Shown here: positions 7,777 to 17,366 of the stretch, piece after piece
Position numbering within the stretch: the first letter of the stretch is position 1
How the letters are laid out: each line of letters opens with the position of its first letter
Assembly (NCBI GenBank): GCA_041736675.1
Contig: JBGSTD010000057.1
Location: 1 to 64,000, forward strand
Direction of reading: 5' to 3'
From: Salaquimonas sp041736675
GTDB lineage: Bacteria; Pseudomonadota; Alphaproteobacteria; Rhizobiales; Rhizobiaceae
Length of the DNA: 64,000 bases
Position numbers and translations under genes: made by a program
Notes under the pieces: generated by a model
Told to the model about the DNA's origin: nothing
Seen by the model: the letters and a program-made list of their open reading frames with translations, nothing else
Database searches by the model: none

Positions 7777-7875
7777 GATAAGTCCTCCTTGAAGCGACAT
7801 AGCGTTGATTTCCCTGCTCCCCTTTTATTGGCGGAACAGGCGGTTTCCAGCAGAGCCGTCATTGGCCTCTGCTTC
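7777..7875 (-). promoter_or_regulatory. ROSE-type RNA thermometer in the hsp20 leader
   Basis: The minus-strand leader has a 5' stem-loop (GCAGAG/CTCTGC arms) and ends in a hairpin at 7782-7798. There GUC-g-CUUC pairs with GGAG-GAC, so the Shine-Dalgarno AGGAGGA is sequestered. The strand facing it reads UCGCU, which fits the ROSE signature UYGCU with the characteristic unpaired or G-G position. ROSE elements melt on heating and release translation of rhizobial small heat-shock genes. Leader length (about 95 nt) is normal for the class. Confidence 0.8.
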
Positions 7876-7878
7876 CAG

Positions 7879-7909
7879 ATAGGTGGGCATGTTGATTTTC
7901 AGATTCAAG
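7879..7909 (-). promoter_or_regulatory. Possible RpoH (sigma-32) promoter of hsp20
   Basis: On the minus strand CTTGAA (7904-7909) is followed 16 bases later by CCCACCTAT (7879-7887). This resembles the sigma-32 pattern CTTGAA then CCCCAT-like, but the -10 half is imperfect. The position fits a leader of about 95 nt. Confidence 0.4.
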
Positions 7910-8075
7910 AAGCAGGAACAATTTTTTTCAAAATTTTCAAGCGCAAGAGCCCGTTGAAACGCCTTCAACTCCATTAAAACCTTTCTTGTCCGGCTGCTTC
8001 CCTTTCATCCCGAAAGGCTCTAAACGGGTAGAAATTGATGATGCCTGTGAAATTCCGATTGCAAAGACTGCCTTC

Positions 8076-9044
8076 ATGAAACTGGCCAACCCGAAATATA
8101 ATCCGATGCCGTCCAACCCGGTTGTTGGAATGGCAAAAACGCCGGACAATATCAGTCTGCGTTATGCCCATTGGCGTACGATCGCGCCCCCATGCAAGGG
8201 CACTGTCATCCTGTTGCACGGACGTGCAGAATATATCGAAAAACTGTACGAAACAGTCACCGATCTGAGGGAGAATGGCTTCGACGTTCTCACTTTTGAC
8301 TGGCGTGGCCAGGGCGGTTCCCAGCGGCTGATCGCAGATGCCAGAAAAGGTTTTATCGAACACTTTGATCAGTACGTTACCGACCTTGACACGATCATAT
8401 CCGATATCGTCCTGCCCGATTGCCGCGCGCCGTTTTTCATCCTTGCCCATTCAACAGGCTCTCTTGTCGCCTTGCTGGCAGCTCCGGTTTTTGCAAACAG
8501 GATCAGGCGAATGGTCCTGGCATCGCCCTTGCTGAAACTGGCTTCGCTACCCGCCTCCCAAAAGGCCATCAGATGGGGAACCGGTGCCATGCACGTCCTC
8601 GGCTTGGGGACCAAATATGTATCTGGTGGACCAAACCCTGATGAAAACCGGGCGTTTGCCTCCAACAAGCTGACTTCGGACATCAAACGTTTTGAGCGAA
8701 ACGCGCTGTTCGCCGCTGACGAACATGAATTGACCATTGGCGGTGCAACAGCGTCCTGGGTCTTTGCGGCAACAAAGGCGATGGAAAAGGTCAATGAACC
8801 GGATTTTCACAGCCAGATTACCATTCCCACGCTTTTGATATGTGCAGGGAACGACAAGGTGGTGAACAATGAAGCTGCAGAACATCTCGGCAGACGCCTG
8901 CGTTCAGGCACCTGCCTGTTTGTTCAGGGGGCAAAGCACGAACTGCTGCAAGAGCAGAACCGGTTTCGCGAACAATTACTGGCAGCATTTTACGCTTTTG
9001 TACCAGGCAATGCGGACAAAAGCCCAAATAACAGGCCCAAATAA
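8076..9044 (+). CDS. Alpha/beta hydrolase, lysophospholipase-type
   Basis: A serine hydrolase of about 322 residues related to PldB/monoacylglycerol lipases. It shows the oxyanion region VILLHGRAEYIEKLYE, FDWRGQGGSQR, the nucleophile elbow LAHSTGS (Ser), an Asp in ICAGNDKVV and a His in QGAKHELL. Wording matches rhizobial proteins annotated as lysophospholipase, as I recall them. The frame is also open from a TTG at 7986, but neither start has a clear ribosome site; the ATG at 8076 best matches family length, with 8106 as a third choice. The 3' end lies in a 13-bp tandem repeat. A lipid ester substrate is inferred. Confidence 0.85.
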   Translation: MKLANPKYNPMPSNPVVGMAKTPDNISLRYAHWRTIAPPCKGTVILLHGRAEYIEKLYETVTDLRENGFDVLTFDWRGQGGSQRLIADARKGFIEHFDQYVTDLDTIISDIVLPDCRAPFFILAHSTGSLVALLAAPVFANRIRRMVLASPLLKLASLPASQKAIRWGTGAMHVLGLGTKYVSGGPNPDENRAFASNKLTSDIKRFERNALFAADEHELTIGGATASWVFAATKAMEKVNEPDFHSQITIPTLLICAGNDKVVNNEAAEHLGRRLRSGTCLFVQGAKHELLQEQNRFREQLLAAFYAFVPGNADKSPNNRPK

Positions 9045-9057
9045 CAGGCCCAAACAG
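9022..9057. repeat. 13-bp tandem repeat spanning the hydrolase stop codon
   Basis: GCCCAAATAACAG occurs twice head to tail (9022-9034, 9035-9047), followed by a partial third copy GCCCAAACAG (9048-9057). The stop codon TAA of the hydrolase (9042-9044) lies in the second copy. Because the period is 13, loss or gain of a unit would change the C-terminal residues. Confidence 0.85.
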
Positions 9058-9125
9058 TTGGCTCAGATAATTAATTGTAACCAAAGAGTGCCATGCAGCC
9101 ACTTTTGCAATCATAAATTCCAAAT

Positions 9126-10181
9126 TTATCCGAGTTCTGCGAGTGCCCCAAGGAACTGGTCCACTTCAGCTTCTGTTGTCGAAAAACTGGTGACGAACCG
9201 GAACAAATCCTCGCCCTCGCTGACAATATCGGGATGCGCCAAGGGCAGGTTCCATTCGTAGAAAGCCGCCCCTTTTTCTCTGAGCGCTTTCGCCTTTGCA
9301 ACATTCATGACGGCAAAAACCTCATTGGACTGGGGTTGCCAGGCAAGCCGGGCAGCGCCCGAGGAGCTAATTCCTGCAGCAAGCCGCCGCGCCATTTCAT
9401 TGGCATGTCCGGCAAGCTTGAGCCAGAGATCATCGCCAAGATAGGCATCAAACTGGGCCGCTATGAACCTGCTTTTGGAAAAAAGCTGCCCCGCCCTTTT
9501 TCGCAGGAAAGAGATAGTCTCATCCCTGCTTTTGTCAAACGAGATAAGGGCCTCTGCACACCAGCAACCATTCTTGGTTCCGCCGAACGAGACCAGATCA
9601 ACGCCGCTCTTCCATGTCATCTGCGCCGGAGTAGTGCCAAGCGAAACCAGGGCATTGGCGAACCTTGCACCGTCCATATGAACGGCAAGGCCCCGACTTT
9701 TTGCAATTTTAGAAATCTGCGCAATTTCATCCGGCGTATAGACAGTCCCGATTTCGGTCGATTGGGTAAGTGTCACAAGGGTCGGCCGCCCGTGATGAAC
9801 AAAACCGGGGACGAATTTCCCGAGAGCGGCATTGAGGTTTGCAGGCAGAATCTTGCCCAGATCACCCCCAACCGCAGCAAGCCTGCCGCCTGAATAAAAC
9901 TCCGGCGCACCACATTCATCCTCAATCACGTGCGCCTCGCTGTGGCAAAGGGCAATTCCGCCCGCAACACTGGTGGCAGCAATGGCAAGGGAATTTGCAG
10001 CAGTTCCTGTAGCAACGAAAAAGACACTCAAGTCACATTCGAACAATTCCTTAAGGCGAGCCTCTACTTTTCTGTCAAGATCACTGGTGCCGTAAGCAGG
10101 CATATTCCCCGTATTGAAATGAGCCAGCGCATCGTTGATTTGCGGGGCAACACCTGCCCAATTGTCGCTCGCAAAGAACAT
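9126..10181 (-). CDS. Threonine aldolase family (beta-eliminating lyase) protein
   Basis: A 351-residue PLP enzyme of fold type I, most like low-specificity L-threonine aldolase, which splits threonine or allo-threonine to glycine and acetaldehyde. Features are FASDNWAGVAP at the start, the PLP-contact FVATGTAANSLA near 56-67, the Asp of HMDGARFANAL and the PLP lysine in SFGGTKNGCW. CAGGAG precedes the ATG. It is convergent with the hydrolase gene. Related beta-elimination activity on other hydroxy amino acids cannot be excluded. Confidence 0.9.
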   Translation of the reverse strand: MFFASDNWAGVAPQINDALAHFNTGNMPAYGTSDLDRKVEARLKELFECDLSVFFVATGTAANSLAIAATSVAGGIALCHSEAHVIEDECGAPEFYSGGRLAAVGGDLGKILPANLNAALGKFVPGFVHHGRPTLVTLTQSTEIGTVYTPDEIAQISKIAKSRGLAVHMDGARFANALVSLGTTPAQMTWKSGVDLVSFGGTKNGCWCAEALISFDKSRDETISFLRKRAGQLFSKSRFIAAQFDAYLGDDLWLKLAGHANEMARRLAAGISSSGAARLAWQPQSNEVFAVMNVAKAKALREKGAAFYEWNLPLAHPDIVSEGEDLFRFVTSFSTTEAEVDQFLGALAELG

Positions 10182-10236
10182 TTATTTTCTCCTGAAAAAT
10201 ATAAATTTGCTCAAATTTGGTCTGACAAACAGCCTG

Positions 10237-10269
10237 AAAAAACCCGGCTCCACAAGAAGTAGAGCCGGG
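10237..10269 (-). terminator. Rho-independent terminator with no evident gene upstream
   Basis: On the minus strand CCCGGCTC (10262-10269), an 11-base loop, GAGCCGGG (10243-10250) and six T residues (10237-10242) form a textbook terminator. No recognisable protein gene lies upstream of it on that strand before gltB's antisense, and the threonine aldolase gene starts only after it. It therefore probably ends a small RNA or an unrecognised small gene. Confidence 0.85.
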
Positions 10270-11114
10270 CTATCGAAGCCAGTTCATTTTCTAAGAAGGT
10301 TTGCCTACCCTGTAGTCAGTCTGGGGGCGACAGCGCTGATAACGAACAGAAAAACCACCTTGAGACTGGACTTCAATACTGGGAGCCTGTGATTGTCAAA
10401 AGGCCCACAATAACCAAAGACCAGCAGATCACCATCACAGATCACTGCTTTGTTCTGTTTCAAGTATGTAAACACTTTAGAAACAAGATATTCCTTTGAG
10501 GCCCTCAGGAGACAATGTAAGGTGAGATGCCAATTTTTGCAAGAATAATCAGCTTGCAAATCGGACTCAACACATTGCATGGCAAAGAAAAATCAGCCCG
10601 GGTGGATAACCGGTTACAGTTGACCCATGGTTAAGTTATTCTGTCTGCTTGATATTTCATTGTACCAATCAAAGTAACCACACAATCTGGTTGCAGAAAC
10701 ATCTTTGATAAAAATTCCCGGATAGCGACACTCCGGCACGAAGTTCCTCTTGCGATTTTCCAATATTTCTGGCATCGAATAGATGTTTAGGACAGCAATG
10801 CTGACCTATTTTGAGTTTGCCGGGCCATGACAGAGTTTGGGTTGCTCCACCCGGCGTGGTCAAACAGCAAGATAGTTGCCCTGGACTGCCTGACGGATTC
10901 GACAAACAATCAGGTAAAAGCGTAAAACAATAAAGTGGACTGGTAGGGTTCTTGCATGTGCCTGCCGATCCATTGAGATGCATCAGCCCCGGTTTTCTGG
11001 CAGATGCGATTGAGGGAAATGTAAAGTTGAATATGGCCGGGCCGAAGGTGGTTTCGCAGCGGCATGTAAATTACGCCGGATCGTTTCGGCAAGCGTTATG
11101 GGAAGGGTTACAAA
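10270..11114. other. Gene-poor region upstream of gltB
   Basis: About 845 bases without a convincing protein gene; with the terminator above, the gap between annotated genes is 933 bases. It must hold the gltB promoter. On the minus strand TTGACA (10394-10399) with TATTGA 15 bases on (10373-10378) is a weak promoter candidate that would give a transcript of about 130 nt ending at the orphan terminator. An imperfect hairpin GCCGGG...CCCGGC occupies 10819-10855. No tRNA, SRP RNA, tmRNA or RNase P motif is seen. Confidence 0.5.
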
Positions 11115-14100
11115 ATGTCCAAATACAGGATCATTGACACTGTTTCTGGCTCCGGCGATTTTCGTGCGGCAGACAGAAAACCCGAAACCAAACGTTCCGC
11201 TAAGATGAATACCGACCAGCACCATGGCCTGCCTGAAGCCCAGGGCCTTTACAACCCGCGCAATGAGCATGATGCCTGCGGTGTCGGCTTTGTTGCGAAT
11301 CTCAAAAACAATCCCTCTCATCAGATCATCAAGGATGGCCTTTTCATCCTTGAAAACCTAACGCACCGCGGTGCTGTGGGGGCTGATCCTCTAATGGGAG
11401 ACGGCGCTGGCATCCTGGTCCAGATACCCCATGCATTTTTCGCCAAGGAACTGGCAAAACAGAATATTACCCTGCCTGAACCCGGACACTATGCGGTTGG
11501 ACATTTTTTCATGCCGCAGGACGCAGAAATACGCCAGAACCTGATCGAGATCATCAAGGAAAGTATTGAGGCCGAGGGCCTTGGCCTGATCGGCTTCAGG
11601 GATGTGCCTGTCGATAATTCATCACTGTCCCATGCTCCCAAGATCATGGCATCCGAGCCGGTTCACATTCAGGCTTTCATTTCGCGCCCGGCCATATTTA
11701 CCGATCAGGAAATATTCGAACGCAAGGTTTTTCTCGTTCGCAAGGTTATTTCAAACCGCGTTCACAAGGAAACCCAAGGCAGGGACAACGGCTTCTACCC
11801 GGTTTCTCTTTCTTCAAGAACGATTGTCTACAAAGGCATGTTCCTCGCTTACCAGGTGAGCAAGTATTACCTTGATCTGGCAGACGAGGATTTCCAGTCG
11901 GCGCTGGCACTCGTTCACCAACGGTTTTCCACCAACACTTTCCCGTCCTGGAAACTTGCCCACCCCTACCGTATGGTTGCCCATAACGGCGAAATCAACA
12001 CCCAGCGCGGCAACAACAACTGGATGGCTGCGCGTCAGGCGTCGGTCGACTCCGAACTGTTCGGTAATGACATCTCGAAATTGTGGCCCATTTCCTATGA
12101 AGGCCAGTCGGATACAGCCTGTTTCGACAATGCTCTGGAATTTCTTTTCCAGGGTGGTTACTCGCTGCCCCATGCAATGATGATGCTGATCCCTGAAGCA
12201 TGGGCGGGGAACGCCCTGATGAGCGCTGATCGCAAGGCTTTTTATGAATATCATGCCGCCTTGATGGAGCCATGGGACGGACCTGCGGCGGTAACCTTTA
12301 CGGACGGACGCCAGATCGGCGCAACCCTTGACCGCAACGGCCTTCGCCCTGCCCGTTATATTGTGACAAATGATGACCGCATCATCATGGCATCCGAGGC
12401 TGGAGTGCTTCCAGTCGAAGAAGAGAAAATCATCCGCAAATGGCGTTTGCAACCAGGCAAGATGCTTCTTATCGATCTGGAAAAAGGAGCCATTGTATCT
12501 GATGATGATATAAAGGCGCAGATTTCCAATCAGCATCCTTATGAAAACTGGTTGAAAAATACCCAGCTTATTCTGGAAGACCTGAAACCTGTCGAACCGC
12601 GCGCGCTGCGCAATGATGTGACATTGCTCGATCGCCAGCAGGCATTCGGCTACACTCAGGAAGACACGAAACTGCTGATGTCGCCCATGGCAACCACCGG
12701 CCAGGAAGCCATCGGATCCATGGGCACCGACACACCGATTTCGGCGATGTCGAACAAGTCCAAAATGCTTTACACTTATTTCAAGCAGAACTTTGCACAG
12801 GTTACCAATCCGCCGATTGACCCGATCCGCGAAGAATTGGTGATGAGCCTTGTTTCGTTCATCGGGCCGCGTCCGAACATCTTCGATCTTGTAGGCTCTT
12901 CCCGCCGCAAGCGCCTTGAGGTTCGCCAGCCAATCCTGACCAATGGTGACCTCGAAAAGATCCGCTCGATCGGTCACACCGAAGACCGTTTCGATACAAA
13001 GACGATAGACTTCACCTATGCATCGAGTGAAGGTGCCGAGGGCATGGAAGGCGCCGTTGACCGATTGTGCGAACGGGCTGAGGCTGCCGTTGCTGGCGGT
13101 TACAACATTATCATCCTGTCAGACCGCCAGATCGGGCCTGACCGCATAGCCATTCCCGCACTTCTTGCGACAGCGGCAGTCCATCACCATCTGATCCGCA
13201 AGGGCTTGCGTACTTCTGTTGGTCTTGTCATTGAATCCGGCGAGCCACGTGAAGTGCATGATTTTTGCTGCCTGGCGGGCTATGGCGCTGAAGCAATCAA
13301 CCCCTACTGCGCATTTGAAACCCTGCTTGCAATGCATGCCCGCGGCGACTTTCCTGCTGAAGTTGACCGCTATGAAGTGGTTTCCCGATATATCAAGGCA
13401 ATCGACAAGGGCATCTTGAAGGTCATGTCCAAAATGGGCATTTCCACCTACCAGTCCTATTGCGGCGCGCAGATATTTGACGCGGTTGGCATATCCAGCA
13501 AGTTCGTGGAAGAGTTCTTCACAGGAACAGCAACACTTATAGAAGGTATCGGTTTTGCCGAACTGGCCGAGGAAACCGTCCGCCGGCACCGCGCTGCTTT
13601 TTCCAATGATCCGATCCTCGCCAATACATTGGATATCGGCGGCGAATACGCGTTCCGCAAGCGCGGCGAAAGCCATGCATGGACACCCGACAATATTGCA
13701 GCCTTGCAGCACTCGGTTCGCGGCAACAGCTATACCCGCTTCAAGGATTTCTCTCACGATGTGGATACCTCATCCGAGGCGCTGTCAACGATACGCGGAT
13801 TGTTCAAGATCAGGACTGCAGAAGAGACGGGACGCAAACCGGTGTCCATCGACGACGTTGAATCGGCTGCGGATATCGTCAAGCGTTTTTCAACCGGGGC
13901 CATGAGCTTTGGATCGATTTCCCGCGAAGCCCATTCTACACTTGCACGCGCCATGAACCAGATTGGCGGCAAGTCGAATACAGGTGAAGGCGGCGAGGAA
14001 CCGGACCGCTTTTATCCGCTACCAGACGGCAGCAAGAACCCTGAGCGCTCGGCAATCAAACAGGTTGCCTCCGGCCGCTTTGGCGTGACCGCCGAATACC

Positions 14101-15866
14101 TGGTCAACGCCGATCTGATCCAGATCAAGGTCGCACAGGGTGCAAAGCCGGGCGAAGGCGGACAACTGCCGGGTCACAAGGTGGATGCCACCATTGCAAA
14201 GACACGTCACTCAACCCCCGGCGTCGGCCTTATTTCACCGCCGCCGCATCACGATATTTATTCAATCGAGGACTTGGCACAGCTGATCTATGATCTGAAA
14301 AACGTCAATGAAGACGCCGACATTTCCGTCAAGCTCGTCTCGGAAGTCGGAGTTGGTACGGTAGCAGCAGGCGTTGCCAAGGCACGCGCTGATCATATTA
14401 CCATTTCAGGATATGACGGCGGTACCGGAGCTTCTCCACTTACTTCGCTCAAACATGCCGGCAGCCCCTGGGAAATGGGACTTGCCGAGACCCACCAGAC
14501 CCTGGTGATGAACGGACTTCGCTCACGCGTCTGCCTGCAGGTTGACGGCGGATTGAAAACCGGCCGTGATGTCATCATCGGCGCTCTTTTGGGTGCAGAC
14601 GAGTTTGGCTTTTCCACAGCGCCACTGATTGCAGCTGGTTGCATCATGATGCGGAAATGTCATCTCAACACCTGCCCCGTAGGTGTAGCCACACAAGATC
14701 CCGTCTTGCGCAAACGCTTCAAGGGCACACCCGAGCATGTCATCAACTATTTCTTCTTTGTTGCCGAAGAAGTACGAGAACTGCTGGCATCGCTGGGTTA
14801 CACCAGCATGGACGACATTATCGGTGAAAGCCAGTTGCTGGAAAAAGCAGAAATGATCGACCACTGGAAGGCCAAGGGGCTCGATTTTTCCAGGATTTTC
14901 TTCAAGCCGCAGGCAGAAAGAAAAGATATCCACTGGACCGAGCGTCAGATACACCCGATCGCAGATGTTCTGGACCGAGAGTTGATCAGACAATCCAAAC
15001 CCGCCCTTGAAAACGGTGAGCCTGTGCGCTTCGACATGAAGATCACCAACGTTGACCGTTCTGTTGGCGCGATGTTGTCAGGCAAACTGGCCGTCAAATA
15101 CGGCCATGAGGGATTGCTGGAAGATTCAATAGCGGTTTCCTTTACCGGAACAGCGGGCCAGAGCTTTGGGGCCTTCCTCGCTGCCGGCATCTCTTTCGAT
15201 TTGCAGGGAGATGCCAACGACTATGTCGGCAAGGGCTTGTCCGGCGGTCGTATTGTCATCCGCCCCCCGGCAAATACAAAAATTGTACCTGAAGAATCCA
15301 TTATTGCGGGCAATACCTGCCTGTATGGTGCCATTTCTGGCCAGGCATATTTCCGCGGCGTTGCAGGCGAGCGTTTCGCCGTGCGCAACTCAGGCGCCAT
15401 CGCAGTCGTTGAAGGCGTTGGCGACCATGGCTGCGAATACATGACGGGCGGCATTGTCGTTGTCATTGGCCAGACAGGGCGCAACTTTGCCGCAGGCATG
15501 TCCGGCGGCATTGCCTATGTTCTTGACGAGGTTGGTGATTTTGCCAAACGCTGCAATATGGCCATGGTCGAACTGGAACCGGTTCCAGAGGAAGATGACC
15601 TTTTGGAGAAGCTTCACCATCATGGTGGCGACCTTGCCCACAAGGGCCGCGTCGATGTCACATCCGACATGAACCATCACGATGAGGAACGACTGTTCCA
15701 GTTGATCTCGAACCATCGGCATTTCACCGGCTCTGGGCAGGCCCGCAAAATCCTGGACAACTGGGAAACCTATCGTCCGAAATTTGTGAAAGTAATGCCG
15801 GTTGAATACCGTCGTGCCTTGCGTGACATGGAAGAAATGCGCTTTGGCGGCGTTGCGGCGCAGTGA
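11115..15866 (+). CDS. gltB: Glutamate synthase (NADPH) large subunit
   Basis: A 1583-residue enzyme that, with GltD, makes two glutamates from glutamine and 2-oxoglutarate. The class II glutamine amidotransferase domain begins at Cys55 (HDACGVGFVA), which becomes residue 1 in related enzymes after propeptide removal. A central domain follows, then the FMN-binding synthase domain (GAMSFGSISREAH, ISGYDGGTGASPLTS), the 3Fe-4S cluster cysteines (CHLNTCPVG) and a C-terminal GXGXG beta-helix (LSGGRIVIRPP, YMTGGIVVVIG). GGAAGGG precedes the ATG at 11115; an alternative start is 11205. Length is normal for alphaproteobacteria. It forms an operon with gltD, 23 bases downstream. Confidence 0.98.
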   Translation: MSKYRIIDTVSGSGDFRAADRKPETKRSAKMNTDQHHGLPEAQGLYNPRNEHDACGVGFVANLKNNPSHQIIKDGLFILENLTHRGAVGADPLMGDGAGILVQIPHAFFAKELAKQNITLPEPGHYAVGHFFMPQDAEIRQNLIEIIKESIEAEGLGLIGFRDVPVDNSSLSHAPKIMASEPVHIQAFISRPAIFTDQEIFERKVFLVRKVISNRVHKETQGRDNGFYPVSLSSRTIVYKGMFLAYQVSKYYLDLADEDFQSALALVHQRFSTNTFPSWKLAHPYRMVAHNGEINTQRGNNNWMAARQASVDSELFGNDISKLWPISYEGQSDTACFDNALEFLFQGGYSLPHAMMMLIPEAWAGNALMSADRKAFYEYHAALMEPWDGPAAVTFTDGRQIGATLDRNGLRPARYIVTNDDRIIMASEAGVLPVEEEKIIRKWRLQPGKMLLIDLEKGAIVSDDDIKAQISNQHPYENWLKNTQLILEDLKPVEPRALRNDVTLLDRQQAFGYTQEDTKLLMSPMATTGQEAIGSMGTDTPISAMSNKSKMLYTYFKQNFAQVTNPPIDPIREELVMSLVSFIGPRPNIFDLVGSSRRKRLEVRQPILTNGDLEKIRSIGHTEDRFDTKTIDFTYASSEGAEGMEGAVDRLCERAEAAVAGGYNIIILSDRQIGPDRIAIPALLATAAVHHHLIRKGLRTSVGLVIESGEPREVHDFCCLAGYGAEAINPYCAFETLLAMHARGDFPAEVDRYEVVSRYIKAIDKGILKVMSKMGISTYQSYCGAQIFDAVGISSKFVEEFFTGTATLIEGIGFAELAEETVRRHRAAFSNDPILANTLDIGGEYAFRKRGESHAWTPDNIAALQHSVRGNSYTRFKDFSHDVDTSSEALSTIRGLFKIRTAEETGRKPVSIDDVESAADIVKRFSTGAMSFGSISREAHSTLARAMNQIGGKSNTGEGGEEPDRFYPLPDGSKNPERSAIKQVASGRFGVTAEYLVNADLIQIKVAQGAKPGEGGQLPGHKVDATIAKTRHSTPGVGLISPPPHHDIYSIEDLAQLIYDLKNVNEDADISVKLVSEVGVGTVAAGVAKARADHITISGYDGGTGASPLTSLKHAGSPWEMGLAETHQTLVMNGLRSRVCLQVDGGLKTGRDVIIGALLGADEFGFSTAPLIAAGCIMMRKCHLNTCPVGVATQDPVLRKRFKGTPEHVINYFFFVAEEVRELLASLGYTSMDDIIGESQLLEKAEMIDHWKAKGLDFSRIFFKPQAERKDIHWTERQIHPIADVLDRELIRQSKPALENGEPVRFDMKITNVDRSVGAMLSGKLAVKYGHEGLLEDSIAVSFTGTAGQSFGAFLAAGISFDLQGDANDYVGKGLSGGRIVIRPPANTKIVPEESIIAGNTCLYGAISGQAYFRGVAGERFAVRNSGAIAVVEGVGDHGCEYMTGGIVVVIGQTGRNFAAGMSGGIAYVLDEVGDFAKRCNMAMVELEPVPEEDDLLEKLHHHGGDLAHKGRVDVTSDMNHHDEERLFQLISNHRHFTGSGQARKILDNWETYRPKFVKVMPVEYRRALRDMEEMRFGGVAAQ

Positions 15867-15889
15867 CCGTCTGGGGAGTTTGATAGACT

Positions 15890-17338
15890 ATGGGTAAAGT
15901 AACAGGGTTTCTGGAGATTGACCGTCAGACGGCAAAATACGAACCGGCTTCGGATCGTATTCGCCACTATCGCGAATTCTCATTGCCAATGACCGATGAT
16001 GAAGTAGGCAAACAGGCGGCGCGCTGCATGGATTGCGGCATTCCCTATTGCCATGGCGATACGGGATGTCCTGTTCACAACCAGATCCCGGACTGGAACG
16101 ACCTGATCTATACGGGCGACTGGGAAGAGGCGTCACGAAATCTGCATTCAACCAACAATTTTCCCGAGTTTACGGGTCGCATTTGCCCCGCCCCATGCGA
16201 AGAGGCCTGCACACTCAACCTTGAGGATGCGCCAGTCGCAATCAAGACGGTTGAACAGGCGATCGCAGACAAGGCTTTCAAGCTCGGCTTGATCAAGCCG
16301 CAGATCGCAACGGTAAAAACCGGTAAGCGGGTCGCCATCATTGGTTCAGGCCCCGCTGGCCTCGCCGCCGCTCAACAACTTGCCCGCGTCGGACACGAGG
16401 TACATGTCTTTGAGCGTGAGACCCGCGCCGGTGGATTGCTGCGATATGGCATTCCTGATTTCAAGATGGAAAAACACCATATCAACCGTCGAATTGACCA
16501 GATGACCGCAGAAGGTGTCACTTTCCACTACGGCGTGAATGTCGGTGTTGACAAAAAGGCCTCCGAATTTGTAGCCGAGTTTGACGCCACACTGATTGCC
16601 GCTGGCGCTGAAAAGCCGCGCGATGCCGGAATTCCAGGCGCCGATCTGGCAGGAATTTACGATGCCATGGCATTTCTGGTTCAACAAAATCGTCGCGTCG
16701 GTTTTGAAAACATCGTGAACGTCGGCTGGCCTTCCGAAGAAATCTGGGCAGGAGGCAAACGTGTTGTTGTTGTCGGTGGCGGTGACACCGCTTCTGACTG
16801 CATCGGCACTTCCTTCCGCCAAGGCGCAACCGAAGTCACCCAAATGGACATTCGCCCGGAACCGCCGGTCAGAGAAGACAAGATGGCGGTGTGGCCATAC
16901 TGGGCAACAAAAATGCGCACCTCTTCATCTCAGGCTGAGGGTGCAAATCGCGAATTTGCCGCCGCCACGCTCGAGTTTGTTGGGCGAAACGGCAAGTTAA
17001 CCGGCGTCAAATGCGCCCGGGTCAACGAAAAACGTGAACCGATTGCGGGAACCGAATTTATCATCAAGGCCGATCTGGCTTTTATAGCAATCGGCTTCTC
17101 AGGTCCGTTGGAAGAGACTTTTGTCAAGGACCTCAATCCGAAAATGGACACCGACCGCAGAGGTGGGCGCTCAATCAACGCCAATGAGAAAGACTACCGA
17201 ACATCCGTCGACAAGGTCTATGCGGCAGGCGATGTGCGCCGTGGCCAGTCACTGGTTGTCTGGGCCATTCGTGAGGGCCGTCAAGCCGCACGTGCAATTG
17301 ATCTTGATCTGATGGGCGAAACCATTTTGCCAAGATAG
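15890..17338 (+). CDS. gltD: Glutamate synthase small subunit
   Basis: A 482-residue FAD-containing subunit that passes electrons from NADPH to GltB. N-terminal cysteines for the 4Fe-4S clusters are present (Cys46, 49, 54, 60 and Cys99, 103, 107: CMDCGIPYC, GCPVHNQIPDWN, CPAPCEEAC). The FAD motif GSGPAG is at 152-157, the NADPH-binding GGGDTASDC stretch follows in the second half, and the C-terminal AAGDVRRGQSLVVWAIREGR is the usual FAD-contact signature. Length is typical. A terminator follows the stop. Confidence 0.98.
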   Translation: MGKVTGFLEIDRQTAKYEPASDRIRHYREFSLPMTDDEVGKQAARCMDCGIPYCHGDTGCPVHNQIPDWNDLIYTGDWEEASRNLHSTNNFPEFTGRICPAPCEEACTLNLEDAPVAIKTVEQAIADKAFKLGLIKPQIATVKTGKRVAIIGSGPAGLAAAQQLARVGHEVHVFERETRAGGLLRYGIPDFKMEKHHINRRIDQMTAEGVTFHYGVNVGVDKKASEFVAEFDATLIAAGAEKPRDAGIPGADLAGIYDAMAFLVQQNRRVGFENIVNVGWPSEEIWAGGKRVVVVGGGDTASDCIGTSFRQGATEVTQMDIRPEPPVREDKMAVWPYWATKMRTSSSQAEGANREFAAATLEFVGRNGKLTGVKCARVNEKREPIAGTEFIIKADLAFIAIGFSGPLEETFVKDLNPKMDTDRRGGRSINANEKDYRTSVDKVYAAGDVRRGQSLVVWAIREGRQAARAIDLDLMGETILPR

Positions 17339-17366
17339 TTTGTTTTAAAATCCATCAGGAAAATAC

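Noticed and set aside
7777..7800. Upstream ATG (7800) as hsp20 start
   Set aside because: It lies inside the thermometer hairpin and would put the ribosome site within the coding region; the ATG at 7776 matches family starts.
10305..10580. 91-residue open frame ending just before the orphan terminator
   Set aside because: Position is suggestive, but there is no ribosome site, no recognisable domain and an unlikely composition. I prefer a non-coding RNA or unknown for this interval.
10270..11114. 6S RNA, SRP RNA, tmRNA or riboswitch before gltB
   Set aside because: None of the conserved sequence blocks of these RNAs could be found; structure-based search would be needed to exclude divergent forms.
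11814..12977. 387-residue open frame antisense to gltB
   Set aside because: It lies wholly inside the conserved gltB coding region on the other strand, has no recognisable domain, and is explained by the codon pattern of gltB.
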